Shown piece by piece: positions 18,201 to 25,173 of a stretch of 64,000 bases of DNA (position 1 is the first letter of the stretch; every line of letters begins with the position of its first letter). The translations under genes and the position numbers were made by a program. Location: assembly GCF_035974275.1 (NCBI RefSeq), contig NZ_CP142422.1:558001-622000 (forward strand), read 5' to 3'. The notes under the pieces were generated by a model. That model searched no databases and was not told the DNA's origin. It was given only the letters and a program-made list of their open reading frames with translations. The DNA comes from Chryseobacterium sp. MYb264 (lineage in GTDB: Bacteria > Bacteroidota > Bacteroidia > Flavobacteriales > Weeksellaceae).

Positions 18201-18940
18201 GTATATATAACCATAGCTCACAGGCACTGATTGACAGGGCTTTTAATTTAGGAGGAGATTGGTATAATACAGGTACCGGATTTAGCAGCTCTGAAGGGAT
18301 AGGATTAGGATATGACGGAAGCTATACGAGCCTTAATAGCGGATTTTATAATGGAGGAATTGGAGAGTCCATTATAGATATTCCAGGAGTAACCGTAACA
18401 AAAAAAGCGGGGTGGGGAAATTCGCTGCAGAATCATTTTAATTCTTATATGAATAATTGGTATAATACAGGCGGCAAGGCAAATTGGTTTGTATCAGCAG
18501 CTGGCTCCGGTGTCGGTGCTTTTGCAAACAGATTTTATATTGGTACAGCCAGACCCAATGCTCCCATTAGCTTTTTTGGCAGAAATTATTATGGTAATGG
18601 CAGAACCTTTATTAAATCGGCACCTATGGCAGGGGTTATAGGGAAATTTTCGTTTGGTCTTGGATTAGCGATGGATTTTAGAGGAGTGATAAATTATTAT
18701 CGTAATCCAAATTCACCTAATAAAGTTTTTCCAGGAAAAGCAGTAATTAATGGTTCCATGGGGGCATTGGGCACTTGGGGAGGCACCGCGGGAGCTATTT
18801 ACAGTCTTTTTTATTTTGGAGTAGATGCATTTTATGGAAATGGTACAGGATGGGATGGTGTAATGAATGACATAGAGTCGGCAGAGCAAAAAGGAAATTA
18901 TAATATTGATTGGGGAACAATGGCACCGAATGGAGCATAA
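15248..18940 (+). CDS. DUF6443 Rhs-core polymorphic toxin, full length
   Basis: A 1230-residue protein. It has a signal peptide (ends LSHAQ), a DUF6443 region at residues 20-150 (KIERVQYFDLLGRPKQLVD), and YD repeats through about residue 820. The Rhs-associated core at about 840-945 includes DHLGNVRVSF, YNGKELQETGFYDYGWRQY, GRWNGIDQLAEMY and GNPVSYADVDGR. After the core a linker of about 100 residues ends in DIPGVTVTKKAG. The variable tip (about 1050-1230) follows: a conserved part with ARPNAPISFFGRNYYGNG, then the Gly-rich hydrophobic LGTWGGTAGAIYSLFYFGVD, ending APNGA. It is the only copy in the window with a full Rhs body, so it is the likely expressed toxin. Its immunity gene starts 11 bases after the stop. 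Confidence 0.9.
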   Translation: MKKILSLFSFMFVAGLSHAQTSSENYISSTTCLNEDCTKKIERVQYFDLLGRPKQLVDVKATPQGKDIVTPMVYDELGRQTRNYLPVPQSSSANGNIYPQASGMVAYPIADVTNIYGGEKIFTEKILEKSPLERVLSQKQIGNAWNTKSTTFGYDLNTAADRVKKYGMVTTWNSAEKIYKNTLQYTATEYAKGQLVKNTVTDEDGNTVVEFKDGSGQTVLIRKVISASENADTYYLYNDYKQQVYVIPPLASASALNATAVETLCYQYNYDSKNRPVEKKLPGKGWEYMVYDKADRLVMTQDAVMKSQSKWLMTKYDQFGRVVYTAMLSGGERSGMQAQANDHVIVESRQSDGFTQDGMQIFYTNNYFHVLEKVLTVNYYDTYPSYGFNPPFPSSIMGKTVLSDNSTAQAISTKSLPVMSLVKNIENDNWTKSYSYYDTKGRVIGTHAINHLGGYSKTEIDLDFTGLIQKSKVYHKRLNSDPEKVITQYYEYDSKNRMLVHKHQIDSNPVEILTQNEYNELSQLKTKKVGGTNAASPLQSIDYAYNIQGRLTKINDPKNLNGKLFGYELKYEDPGYSHMGTSKHNGLISEVDWRNANEDVMKRYIYIYDGLKRLQHALYTEPYSTTPYKRHFDEMINYDLNGNIKTLKRRAFPVNGNTATLADDLVYEYTGNRLDKITENSSNNAGYEGGNNTISYDLNGNMKDMLDKGIRRIDYNYLNLANGLAIVQPQSIGLARNTTINYLYRADGTKLRKTNTTSGGRGSSQTTVTVDYLDGFQYENFTGGRGCPTCKTEVAFEQQAYTPSERPIGPIAPVWVLDFVGTSEGFYSFIENRYIYNYRDHLGNVRVSFAKNDQGIAQIRNTNNYYPLGLNHIGGANASSFGGLHSYKYNGKELQETGFYDYGWRQYIPDLGRWNGIDQLAEMYLSTSTYGYVAGNPVSYADVDGRWFNSDGSIDTSGYTPRFTSSRQMRNSFLGISPNDGSGSGIYNHSSQALIDRAFNLGGDWYNTGTGFSSSEGIGLGYDGSYTSLNSGFYNGGIGESIIDIPGVTVTKKAGWGNSLQNHFNSYMNNWYNTGGKANWFVSAAGSGVGAFANRFYIGTARPNAPISFFGRNYYGNGRTFIKSAPMAGVIGKFSFGLGLAMDFRGVINYYRNPNSPNKVFPGKAVINGSMGALGTWGGTAGAIYSLFYFGVDAFYGNGTGWDGVMNDIESAEQKGNYNIDWGTMAPNGA
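18062..18190 (+). repeat. Core arm of the expressed Rhs gene, identical to 26241-26369
   Basis: These 129 bases, covering ADVDGRW to SPNDG of the Rhs core and post-core, read identically by eye at 26241-26369. Upstream of that the two arms differ at many silent sites, so the block looks recently exchanged. It is a natural site for homologous recombination between the expressed gene and the silent cassette at 26.1-27.1 kb. Confidence 0.85.
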
Positions 18941-18951
18941 AAATTAATGTC

Positions 18952-19374
18952 ATGATAAAAAAAGCATATCACTATTTTTACTACAAAATATACAAATCCA
19001 TCGAGTTTACTTCAAATGAAATTGGGGGAAGTTTTTTGATTGATTGGAAAGCCTCTTTGGTAGTAGATGCTCTCATTTATTCTATAATTTGTACATTATT
19101 CATTTATTACACTATTTTTTTTGACAGGTACATTCATCTAAGCGAAAGTAACATTGATGTATTAATAATTGTTATTCCTGTTTTTTTGCTTAATTATTTC
19201 GTTTTTCATCATCAAAATAAGTGGAAAAATATTATTATTTCTTTTGATCAATTACCTAAAAAAAAGAATATCATTGGAGGGTGGATTGTGTTTATCATTA
19301 TTGTCTTCATCATAGGTAATCTGATCTATTCATTTTACCTAATGAGCCTGATCGATTGGAGCAAGTACCCATAA
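18952..19374 (+). CDS. Immunity-like three-helix membrane protein (ImmA-1)
   Basis: A 140-residue protein directly after the expressed toxin tip, so it is the likely cognate immunity protein. I chose the ATG at 18952 because every family member starts with the same KKAYYYFFYKIYK motif; a longer frame from 18910 overlaps the toxin gene. Predicted helices lie near residues 34-57, 69-86 and 108-132, with the conserved FDQLPKKKN turn before the last. A membrane-embedded immunity protein suits a toxin that acts on the inner membrane. A near copy lies at 35082-35504. No named family is recognised. Confidence 0.8.
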   Translation: MIKKAYHYFYYKIYKSIEFTSNEIGGSFLIDWKASLVVDALIYSIICTLFIYYTIFFDRYIHLSESNIDVLIIVIPVFLLNYFVFHHQNKWKNIIISFDQLPKKKNIIGGWIVFIIIVFIIGNLIYSFYLMSLIDWSKYP

Positions 19375-19619
19375 TATTATGTGTAGTAAAAAGCAGATTA
19401 TTTTTAGTCATTCCAACATCGAAAAGCTAAAGAAAATGGATGGAGAGTATAAAAATGGGAAATAATCAGCTGCTTTTTTCATATTTAAAGTAAATAAATT
19501 CAGCACCATTTTATAAAGCCTTATGAATTAGGGCATTTACACAATGCCCTAATTTTGATTTAATCATGATGAAAGGATATTCGGCAATATATCCTTATGG
19601 ATCTCAAAAATTTTAAATT
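19375..19619 (+). repeat. Cassette debris: ImmA tail remnant, stem-loop, toxin end remnant
   Basis: Three fragments lie between immunity genes. 19418-19465 reads IEKLKKMDGEYKNGK and stop, a decayed copy of the IEKLKKIYGEDK tail found on other ImmA proteins. The shared stem-loop lies at 19528-19556. 19584-19616 matches the end of the toxin at 32593-33546 (PYGSQKF and stop) with a frame-breaking deletion. It shows that a toxin once preceded the next immunity gene. Confidence 0.7.
19528..19556 (+). terminator. Array stem-loop, copy 1
   Basis: TTAGGGCAT (19528-19536) pairs perfectly with ATGCCCTAA (19544-19552), followed by TTTT. This is the best-paired of eight related copies, each placed after an immunity gene or immunity fragment. 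Confidence 0.7.
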
Positions 19620-20036
19620 ATGAAAAAAGCTTATTATTACTTTTTCTATAAGTTATACAAAATAATGTTGTGGACATCGTCGCCTTTTGAAAATTTCTAT
19701 AGTAAGTTTAGAGCCAGCCTGGCTTTGATCGCTCTGGAGCTTTGGGTTATTTTCACAATTCGAAATTATTATCACATTGTGAATAATAGTAACCCAAAGC
19801 TGAGTTCTAATTTACTACTGTACGTAATAACAGCTCTTATTATAATTTCAAATTATATATCAATTGATTATTATAATTATGTATGGGAAAAATACAAAAC
19901 TGAGTTTGATAAATTACCGAAGAAAAAAAATACTTTAGGAGGAATTATTGTATGGGGAATCATTTTATTTATAACCGTGAATTTTCTTTTATCAATACAT
20001 TATTTATATCAAAAATTTTATGGTATATTAAAATAG
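19620..20036 (+). CDS. Orphan immunity-like membrane protein (ImmA-2)
   Basis: A 138-residue ImmA family member with KKAYYYFFYKLYKIML at the start, FRASLALIALELWVIF as first helix, and the FDKLPKKKNTLGG turn before the last. Apart from the third residue it matches the protein at 33549-33965, whose toxin neighbour is intact. Here the toxin is reduced to a stub at 19584-19616. It is retained as an intact frame, which fits selection for protection rather than for the lost toxin. Confidence 0.75.
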   Translation: MKKAYYYFFYKLYKIMLWTSSPFENFYSKFRASLALIALELWVIFTIRNYYHIVNNSNPKLSSNLLLYVITALIIISNYISIDYYNYVWEKYKTEFDKLPKKKNTLGGIIVWGIILFITVNFLLSIHYLYQKFYGILK

Positions 20037-20041
20037 TAAAG

Positions 20042-20299
20042 ATGAAAATTGGTCAAGATTTATATTATTCAGAATATATAGGAATATTTCAAACAACAGA
20101 GACCGATTTTTCAGATAGCTATAGTGTATTTTATCTTATAAACCATCAAAGAATCACCCGATTTAAAATCATGGGATTGTATTATAGTAATATAGATGAC
20201 ATAGTAAAAAAAATACCTTTAACCTAGATTAAAAATACCTTGTCGATGAAAAAATATTTGTATTTATTATTTACAGGGAAAATAAGAATCGAAAAATGA
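20042..20299 (+). pseudogene. ImmB C-terminal fragment with internal stop
   Basis: Corresponds to the second half of the intact ImmB-1 protein (21161-21658), from GKDLYYSEYIGIFQTTET to the end TGKIRIEK. The N-terminal membrane half is missing, and an in-frame TAG (20225-20227) replaces the Asn codon of IPLTN. The identical broken fragment recurs at 33971-34228, so the damage predates the duplication. It is unlikely to be functional. Confidence 0.8.
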
Positions 20300-20403
20300 T
20301 AATTCTGCGATAAGAGTTTTAGTCTTATTTAACAGAATCATGCGAAGAGGATAAAGATGGTAAATAATTAATTATATTTTTAATACTTAGAGAAAACAAT
20401 ATA

Positions 20404-20430
20404 TTAGGTAATCAATAATACCTTAATTTT
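20404..20430 (+). terminator. Array stem-loop, copy 2
   Basis: TTAGGTA (20404-20410) faces TACCTTAA (20419-20426), one bulge, followed by TTTT. It sits in the spacer 20300-20475, which recurs at 21659-21833 and 34229-34404. Confidence 0.5.
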
Positions 20431-20475
20431 GATCTAATCAGTATGATAAAATGTACATAGATTCAGCCGGGATCG

Positions 20476-21148
20476 ATGTTTAATTATTTTGCCAATGGAG
20501 GAAGCGTAGATGGTCTTTCTTTTAATAAAGGATATGCCATATGGTCTACCATGGATGATGCTAAAAGCAATATGTATTATGACGGAGATCAGATGTTATC
20601 GGGAGATACGGGAGGTATTAGCTTTCATAGAGCAAAATTTAGTAGCGATTTTAGTCAAACTATGTCAAACATCTCATGGCTAGCAAATACGTTAATTGGA
20701 GCTGGTGCTACTGCCAATATCCCTGGAACTGGTGCATTTAGGCACAATGAGATTTGGCACGTTACTAAAACTAAAGGAACGTCTTTTGTGTGGCAAGATA
20801 GATGGCGTAACCCAGGAGCCAAATATTGGAGAGGGCAACAGGTAAGAGCTTATGAGCCCGCAAAACGGTTAGGAAATAAATTAACGAAAGCCAGAGGAGT
20901 ACTTTTAGCCGCAGATATTGCAATGTCGGGGGAAGTAAAACCATCACATGCAATTAATGCCTTTATGCTAGGTATTTCAAGAACAGGAATTGGGTCAATA
21001 GTTGCAGGCGCTTGGTTTGTTGCCGATATGGGAACAGGGGGCAGTCAATTATTTAAACGGTAATGGTTTTAATACACTGTCTGATGTTATTGACAAATCA
21101 GTTGCAAATGAATATGGTAAACTTGAACTATATGATGGACTTTATTAA
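20476..21148 (+). pseudogene. Silent family B toxin tip, frameshifted (B-1)
   Basis: The frame from ATG 20476 has the shared linker (NYFANGG, LSFNKGYAIWSTMDDAK) and the B tip (NEIWHVTKTKGTSFVW, WRNPGAKYWRGQQV, LAADIAMSGEV, GSIVAGAWFVADMG). An extra G near 21040 (a GGGGG run where sister copies have GGGG) shifts the frame to a stop at 21063. With it removed the tip continues AVNYLNGNGF to LYDGLY at 21148. Only about 16 bases of Rhs-core sequence precede it, out of frame. ImmB-1 follows at 21161. It is silent and broken. Confidence 0.8.
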
Positions 21149-21160
21149 AAAAATAGGATC

Positions 21161-21658
21161 ATGAAAAGCAAATTTAATACATCGCGTTTCCTTAATGTTT
21201 TATTGGTATTATTTGGTTTTATTGTTTTATTAATTTTTACAATTAAAATTTTAAATAAAATGTATATAAAAGGTGTTAGTACAAATGATTATATATTTCT
21301 CACTTTCTTTATTACACTCATTATATTCGCTATAAAACATCTAAATGATATTAAATATATTGTAGTACAGAAAGAGAAAATACGCTTTTTTTCAATTCTA
21401 AGACCCTTTGGTAAAGATTTATATTATTCAGAATATATAGGAATATTCCAAACAACAGAGACCGGTTTTTCAGGTAGCTATAGTGTATTTTACCTTATAA
21501 ATCATCAAAGAATCACCCGATTTAAAATCATGGGATTATACTACAGTAATATAGATGAAATAATAAAAAAAATACCTTTAACCAATATCAAAAACACCTT
21601 GTCAATGAAAAAATATTTGTATTTATTATTTACAGGGAAAATAAGAATCGAAAAATGA
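21161..21658 (+). CDS. Immunity-like membrane protein with PH-like half (ImmB-1)
   Basis: 165 residues. Two hydrophobic helices near 9-31 and 41-57 are followed by a soluble half (about 62-150) with the pattern KIRFFSILRPFGKDLYYS, YSVFYLINHQ and FKIMGLYYSNIDEI. That half resembles bacterial PH-like domains in pattern only. It ends with LYLLFTGKIRIEK. It follows the family B tip by 12 bases and is its probable immunity gene. Relatives lie at 28518 and 29489, fragments at 20042, 33971 and 36039. No named family recognised. Confidence 0.75.
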   Translation: MKSKFNTSRFLNVLLVLFGFIVLLIFTIKILNKMYIKGVSTNDYIFLTFFITLIIFAIKHLNDIKYIVVQKEKIRFFSILRPFGKDLYYSEYIGIFQTTETGFSGSYSVFYLINHQRITRFKIMGLYYSNIDEIIKKIPLTNIKNTLSMKKYLYLLFTGKIRIEK

Positions 21659-21761
21659 TAATTCTGCGATAAGAGTTTTAGTCTTATTTAACAGAATCAT
21701 GCGAAGAGGATAAAGATGGTAAATAATGAATTATATTTTTAATACTTAGAGAAACAATATA

Positions 21762-21788
21762 TTAGGTAATCAATAATACCTTAATTTT
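21762..21788 (+). terminator. Array stem-loop, copy 3
   Basis: Same TTAGGTA / TACCTTAA-TTTT structure as copy 2, inside the repeated spacer after ImmB-1. Confidence 0.5.
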
Positions 21789-21833
21789 GATCTAATAAGT
21801 ATGATAAAATGTACATAGATTCAGCCGGGATCG

Positions 21834-22499
21834 ATGTTTAATTATTTTGACAATGGAGGTAGCGTAGATGGTCTTTCTTTTAATAAAGGATATGCCATGT
21901 GGTCTACCATGGATGATGCTAAAAGTAATATGTATTATGACGGAGACAATATGTTAACAGGAAATTCTGGAGGAATGACTTTTCATAGAGCAAAATTTGG
22001 GTCGGTTATGAATAACTGGTATGATATAGGCAGCAAAGCAAACTGGTTTGTATCAGCAGCGGGCTCCGGCATTGGTACTTTTGCAGATAGATTTTATATT
22101 GGTACAGCAAGACCCAATGCTCCCATTAGCTTTTTTGGCAGAAATTATTATGGTAATGGAAGAACTTTTATTAAAGCGGCGCCTGTAGCTGGTGCAATAG
22201 GTAAAATTTCTTTTTGGGGAGGCCTCATTATGGATGCTAAAGGAGTCATGAATTATGCAGAAGATCCGAATTCTCCTAATGCTGTTCATCCAGGAAAAGC
22301 AGGAATAAATACGGTTATGGGAATAATAGGTTATAAAGGAGGAGCATATGGGGCAGTAATTAGTACATTATATTTTGGAGTAGACGCTTTCTATCCTAGA
22401 GGATGGATTGGAGCTTCTGAGACTGCCGCAAGAACGGAAGCTTATGAGCAACAAATGACGGGTCATCCATTTTTCAGTAATTCAGCATTAAAATTTTAA
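21834..22499 (+). CDS. Silent family A toxin tip (A-2)
   Basis: A 221-residue frame starting MFNYFDNGG in the shared linker. The conserved family A segment follows (NNWYDIGSKANWFVSAAGSG, FYIGTARPNAPISFFG, GRTFIKAAPVAGAIG), then a variable hydrophobic part (GGAYGAVISTLYFGVDAFY) and the end GHPFFSNSALKF. Upstream only ATTCAGCCGGG of the core remains, and it reads into a different frame. There is no promoter or credible ribosome site, so I take it as a stored tip. ImmA-3 follows after four bases. Confidence 0.7.
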   Translation: MFNYFDNGGSVDGLSFNKGYAMWSTMDDAKSNMYYDGDNMLTGNSGGMTFHRAKFGSVMNNWYDIGSKANWFVSAAGSGIGTFADRFYIGTARPNAPISFFGRNYYGNGRTFIKAAPVAGAIGKISFWGGLIMDAKGVMNYAEDPNSPNAVHPGKAGINTVMGIIGYKGGAYGAVISTLYFGVDAFYPRGWIGASETAARTEAYEQQMTGHPFFSNSALKF

Positions 22500-22503
22500 A
22501 ATT

Positions 22504-23043
22504 ATGAGAAAAATAAACAAAATTTATGACTATTTTTTTTATAAAATGTATAAATGGGTAGAATATACATCAGAATTGGGAGGTGGAAGATTTTGGAATG
22601 ATTGGAAAGCAAGCTTATCAATGGATATGTTACTATATTTTATTATAATGTCCATATTCATTTATTATAAGCTATTTTTTGGACATTATATTTATATGAT
22701 TACTTATAATAAAAATGTGTATATTCTAGTAATTCCCATATTCTTATTTAATTATTTTGTTTTTAATCACAATGACCGATGGAAGTATATAATACAAAAA
22801 TTTGATCATTTACCTAAAAAAAAGAATATCATTGGCGGATGGAAAGTATTTATCATCGTATTACTAATAATAAGTAATCTTATATTTTCATTTTATTTAT
22901 TATCTCAACAGGCAAAACAAAATCAAACAGGACCTTATGCTCCGGAAGTTGTAAAAAAAGAAAGAAAAGAAGACTCTTTACAGAAAACTCAGCAAATTGA
23001 AAAGCTAAAGAAGATATATGGTGAGGATAAAAATGATAAGTAA
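22504..23043 (+). CDS. Immunity-like membrane protein with charged tail (ImmA-3)
   Basis: 179 residues. The body has three helices (MLLYFIIMSIFIYYKLFF, VYILVIPIFLFNYFVF, GGWKVFIIVLLIISNLIFSF). A 40-residue charged tail begins NQTGPYAPEVVKKER and ends EKLKKIYGEDKNDK. This tail is shared by ImmA-3, -4, -6 and -7 but absent from ImmA-1, -2, -5, -8 and -9. The partner tip is A-2, four bases upstream. Confidence 0.75.
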   Translation: MRKINKIYDYFFYKMYKWVEYTSELGGGRFWNDWKASLSMDMLLYFIIMSIFIYYKLFFGHYIYMITYNKNVYILVIPIFLFNYFVFNHNDRWKYIIQKFDHLPKKKNIIGGWKVFIIVLLIISNLIFSFYLLSQQAKQNQTGPYAPEVVKKERKEDSLQKTQQIEKLKKIYGEDKNDK

Positions 23044-23109
23044 TCAATTATATTTTAGTAATTACAAGACAATAATTTTTAAAACAATAGAAATCATGGC
23101 GTTAGCGCA

Positions 23110-23280
23110 ATGTTCTGGTTTTGGTTTAATCAGGATAGAACCATTGATATCTCTGGAAGAACGCCTTATTTTACTTCCGGTAGGCAGATGCATAATTCAT
23201 TCTTGGGGATAAACCCCGGAGAGGGCGGCGGTGGCGGCGGATATTCCTTCAGCGGAAATTCAGCCGGGATCGATGTTTAA
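23110..23280 (+). repeat. Partial Rhs-core arm, out of frame with its tip
   Basis: Reads FNQDRTIDISGRTPYFTS, RQMHNSFLGINPGEGG and GGYSFSGNSAG, the post-core segment seen in frame at 27672 and 32593. One extra base in GGGATCG, where the in-frame copy at 27672 has GGATTG, sends the frame to a stop at 23278-23280. It begins abruptly inside the core. The run encoding Gly residues is strikingly GC-rich for this region. Confidence 0.75.
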
Positions 23281-23938
23281 TTATTTTGACAATGGAGGTA
23301 GCGTAGATGGTCTTTCTTTTAATAAAGGATATGCCATGTGGTCTACCATGGATGATGCTAAAAGTAATATGTATTATGACGGAGACAATATGTTAACAGG
23401 AAATTCTGGAGGAATGACTTTTCATAGAGCAAAATTTGGGTCGGTTATGAATAACTGGTATGATACAGGCAGCAAGGCAAACTGGTTTGTATCAGCAGCA
23501 GGCTCTGGCGTTAGTAGTTTTGCAAACAGATTTTATATTGGTACAGCCAGACCCAATGCTCCTATTAGCTTTTTTGGCAGAAATTATTATGGCAATGGCA
23601 GAACTTTTATTAAAGCGGCGCCTGTGGCAAGAAGTATTGGAAAGTTTTCGTTTGTTGTAGGGGTGGGTATGGATACAATAGGTACTTTAAATTATTTGGA
23701 TAATCCTAGTTCCCAAAATTCTGTTCATCCTGGAAAAGCAGGATTAAATACCGTAATGGGAATAATTGGTTATGAAGGAGGAATACCCGGATCAATTATC
23801 AGCGCTTTATATTTTGGAATTGATGCATTTTATCCAGGAGGATGGGTTGGAGCATCACAAACAGCCGATAGAACTGAAAAATATGAGCAACAAATGACTG
23901 GACATCCATTTTTTAGTAATTCAGCATTAAAATTTTAG
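23273..23938 (+). CDS. Silent family A toxin tip (A-3)
   Basis: 221 residues from MFNYFDNGG to FFSNSALKF. The linker is essentially the same as in A-2; the variable part is its own (VVGVGMDTIGTLNYL, GGIPGSIISALYFGIDAFY). An alternative frame from 23231 adds residues from a wrong reading of the core arm. Positions 23420-23938 recur at 30116-30634 with very few differences. ImmA-4 follows after three bases. Confidence 0.7.
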   Translation: MFNYFDNGGSVDGLSFNKGYAMWSTMDDAKSNMYYDGDNMLTGNSGGMTFHRAKFGSVMNNWYDTGSKANWFVSAAGSGVSSFANRFYIGTARPNAPISFFGRNYYGNGRTFIKAAPVARSIGKFSFVVGVGMDTIGTLNYLDNPSSQNSVHPGKAGLNTVMGIIGYEGGIPGSIISALYFGIDAFYPGGWVGASQTADRTEKYEQQMTGHPFFSNSALKF

Positions 23939-23941
23939 TCT

Positions 23942-24460
23942 ATGGAAAGAATAAAAAAAGGTTATTATTATTTGTTTTATAAACTCTATAATCATTATGA
24001 AAATAGTTCGACACCTTGGTGGAGTGATTTTAAAGCAAGTACTTCAATCGCAGCTTTAGAAATATGGCTAATAATATCTATAGTAAATTATTTTTTATTG
24101 ATTACGGGAAAAACGACTGGAAACCTAAATATTCGAGATCCTTATGTTTTAATTCCACTTATATTGCTTTTTTTAATCCATTACTTTGCTTTTATTAATA
24201 CTGATATCTGGAAAAAATATAATAATGATTTTGATAAATTATCTAAAAAAAAGAATAATACATATGGTATTATTACTTGGTGTACTATAATATTTATAAT
24301 CATTAATATGATATTTTCATTTTATTTATTATTTCAACGAGCAAAACATAATCAAACAGGACCTTATGCTCCGGAATTTGTAAAAAAAGATTCTTTACAA
24401 AAGGCTCAGCAAATTGAAAAATTAAAGAAGATATACGGCGAGGATAAAAAAGATAAGTAA
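23942..24460 (+). CDS. Immunity-like membrane protein with charged tail (ImmA-4)
   Basis: 172 residues starting MERIKKGYYYLFYKLYN. Helices: ALEIWLIISIVNYFLLI, VLIPLILLFLIHYFAFI and TWCTIIFIIINMIFSFYLL. The charged tail lacks one segment (PEFVKKDSLQKAQQIEKL) relative to ImmA-3. It differs strongly from the ImmA next to the near-identical tip copy at 30116-30634. So either one tip can travel with different immunity genes, or one of the two pairs is mismatched. Confidence 0.75.
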   Translation: MERIKKGYYYLFYKLYNHYENSSTPWWSDFKASTSIAALEIWLIISIVNYFLLITGKTTGNLNIRDPYVLIPLILLFLIHYFAFINTDIWKKYNNDFDKLSKKKNNTYGIITWCTIIFIIINMIFSFYLLFQRAKHNQTGPYAPEFVKKDSLQKAQQIEKLKKIYGEDKKDK

Positions 24461-24511
24461 TCAATTATATTTTTTGTACTTAAAAAACCACATTTTATAA
24501 AACTCAAAAAA

Positions 24512-24541
24512 TTAGGATATTCATACAATACCCTAATTTTG
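24512..24541 (+). terminator. Array stem-loop, copy 4
   Basis: TTAGGATAT faces ATACCCTAA followed by TTTT, placed about 50 bases after ImmA-4. Confidence 0.55.
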
Positions 24542-24616
24542 GTTTAATCATGATGACGAATGATATTCAATGGTCACAGGATATTATATATCCAGTACAT
24601 CTCAAAAATTTTAAAT

Positions 24617-25030
24617 ATGAAAAGAGCTTATTATTACTTTTTCTATAATTTATACAAAATAATGTTGTGGACATCGTCGCCTTTTGAAAATTTCTATAGT
24701 AAGTTTAGAGCCAGCCTGGCTTTGATCGCTCTGGAGCTTTGGGTTATTTTCACAATTCAAAATTGTTACGAAATAGTTAAAGTGACTGATTCAAAATCAA
24801 ACTCCAATTTATTTATATATATAATGGGTTTAGCTATTATAATCTCAAATTATGTATTATTTGATTATTATGACCATGTTTGGAAAAAATATAAAGGTGA
24901 ATTTGATAAATGGTCTAAAAGAAAAAATAAAATTGGGGGAATTATTGTATGGATAATAATTTTATGTATAACGGTAAGTTTTTTCTTTTCGACATTTTAT
25001 TTACATAAAATTAATTTTGGAACATATTAA
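24617..25030 (+). CDS. Orphan immunity-like membrane protein (ImmA-5)
   Basis: 137 residues. ATG 24617 gives the family start MKRAYYYFFYNLYK; the longer frame from 24560 is not conserved. The first third is nearly the same as ImmA-2 (TSSPFENFYSKFRASLALIA), while the middle helix and loop differ (VKVTDSKSNSNLFIYIMG). Directly upstream only a few bases of a toxin end remain (CTCAAAAATTTTAA). The mosaic with ImmA-2 suggests recombination within the gene. Confidence 0.7.
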   Translation: MKRAYYYFFYNLYKIMLWTSSPFENFYSKFRASLALIALELWVIFTIQNCYEIVKVTDSKSNSNLFIYIMGLAIIISNYVLFDYYDHVWKKYKGEFDKWSKRKNKIGGIIVWIIILCITVSFFFSTFYLHKINFGTY

Positions 25031-25083
25031 TAGAAATTATCTCTGTTGTCGTGAATTTATAACAAAATAGATTTGATTGTGAG

Positions 25084-25169
25084 CATCATAAACAGCCGAT
25101 AGAACTGAAAAATATGAGCAACAAATGACGGGTCATCCATTTTTCAGTAATTCAGCATTAAAATTTTAA
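25084..25169 (+). pseudogene. Toxin A 3' remnant
   Basis: Reads ADRTEKYEQQMTGHPFFSNS to ALKF and stop, the last part of a family A tip as in A-3. Nothing of the toxin body remains. ImmA-6 follows four bases later with normal cassette spacing. Confidence 0.75.
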
Positions 25170-25173
25170 AATT

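Larger units (their letters stand above)
19620..20475 (+). repeat. 856-bp near-perfect duplication with 33549-34404
   Basis: The segment holds ImmA-2, a broken ImmB fragment and an intercassette spacer. It aligns without gaps to 33549-34404 (offset 13929) with only scattered differences seen. The sequences beyond then diverge into a family B tip here and a family A tip there. Confidence 0.85.

Noticed and set aside
23018..23212. 64-codon frame over a core arm (also at 27580)
   Set aside because: Overlaps an ImmA end and reads the core arm in the wrong frame.
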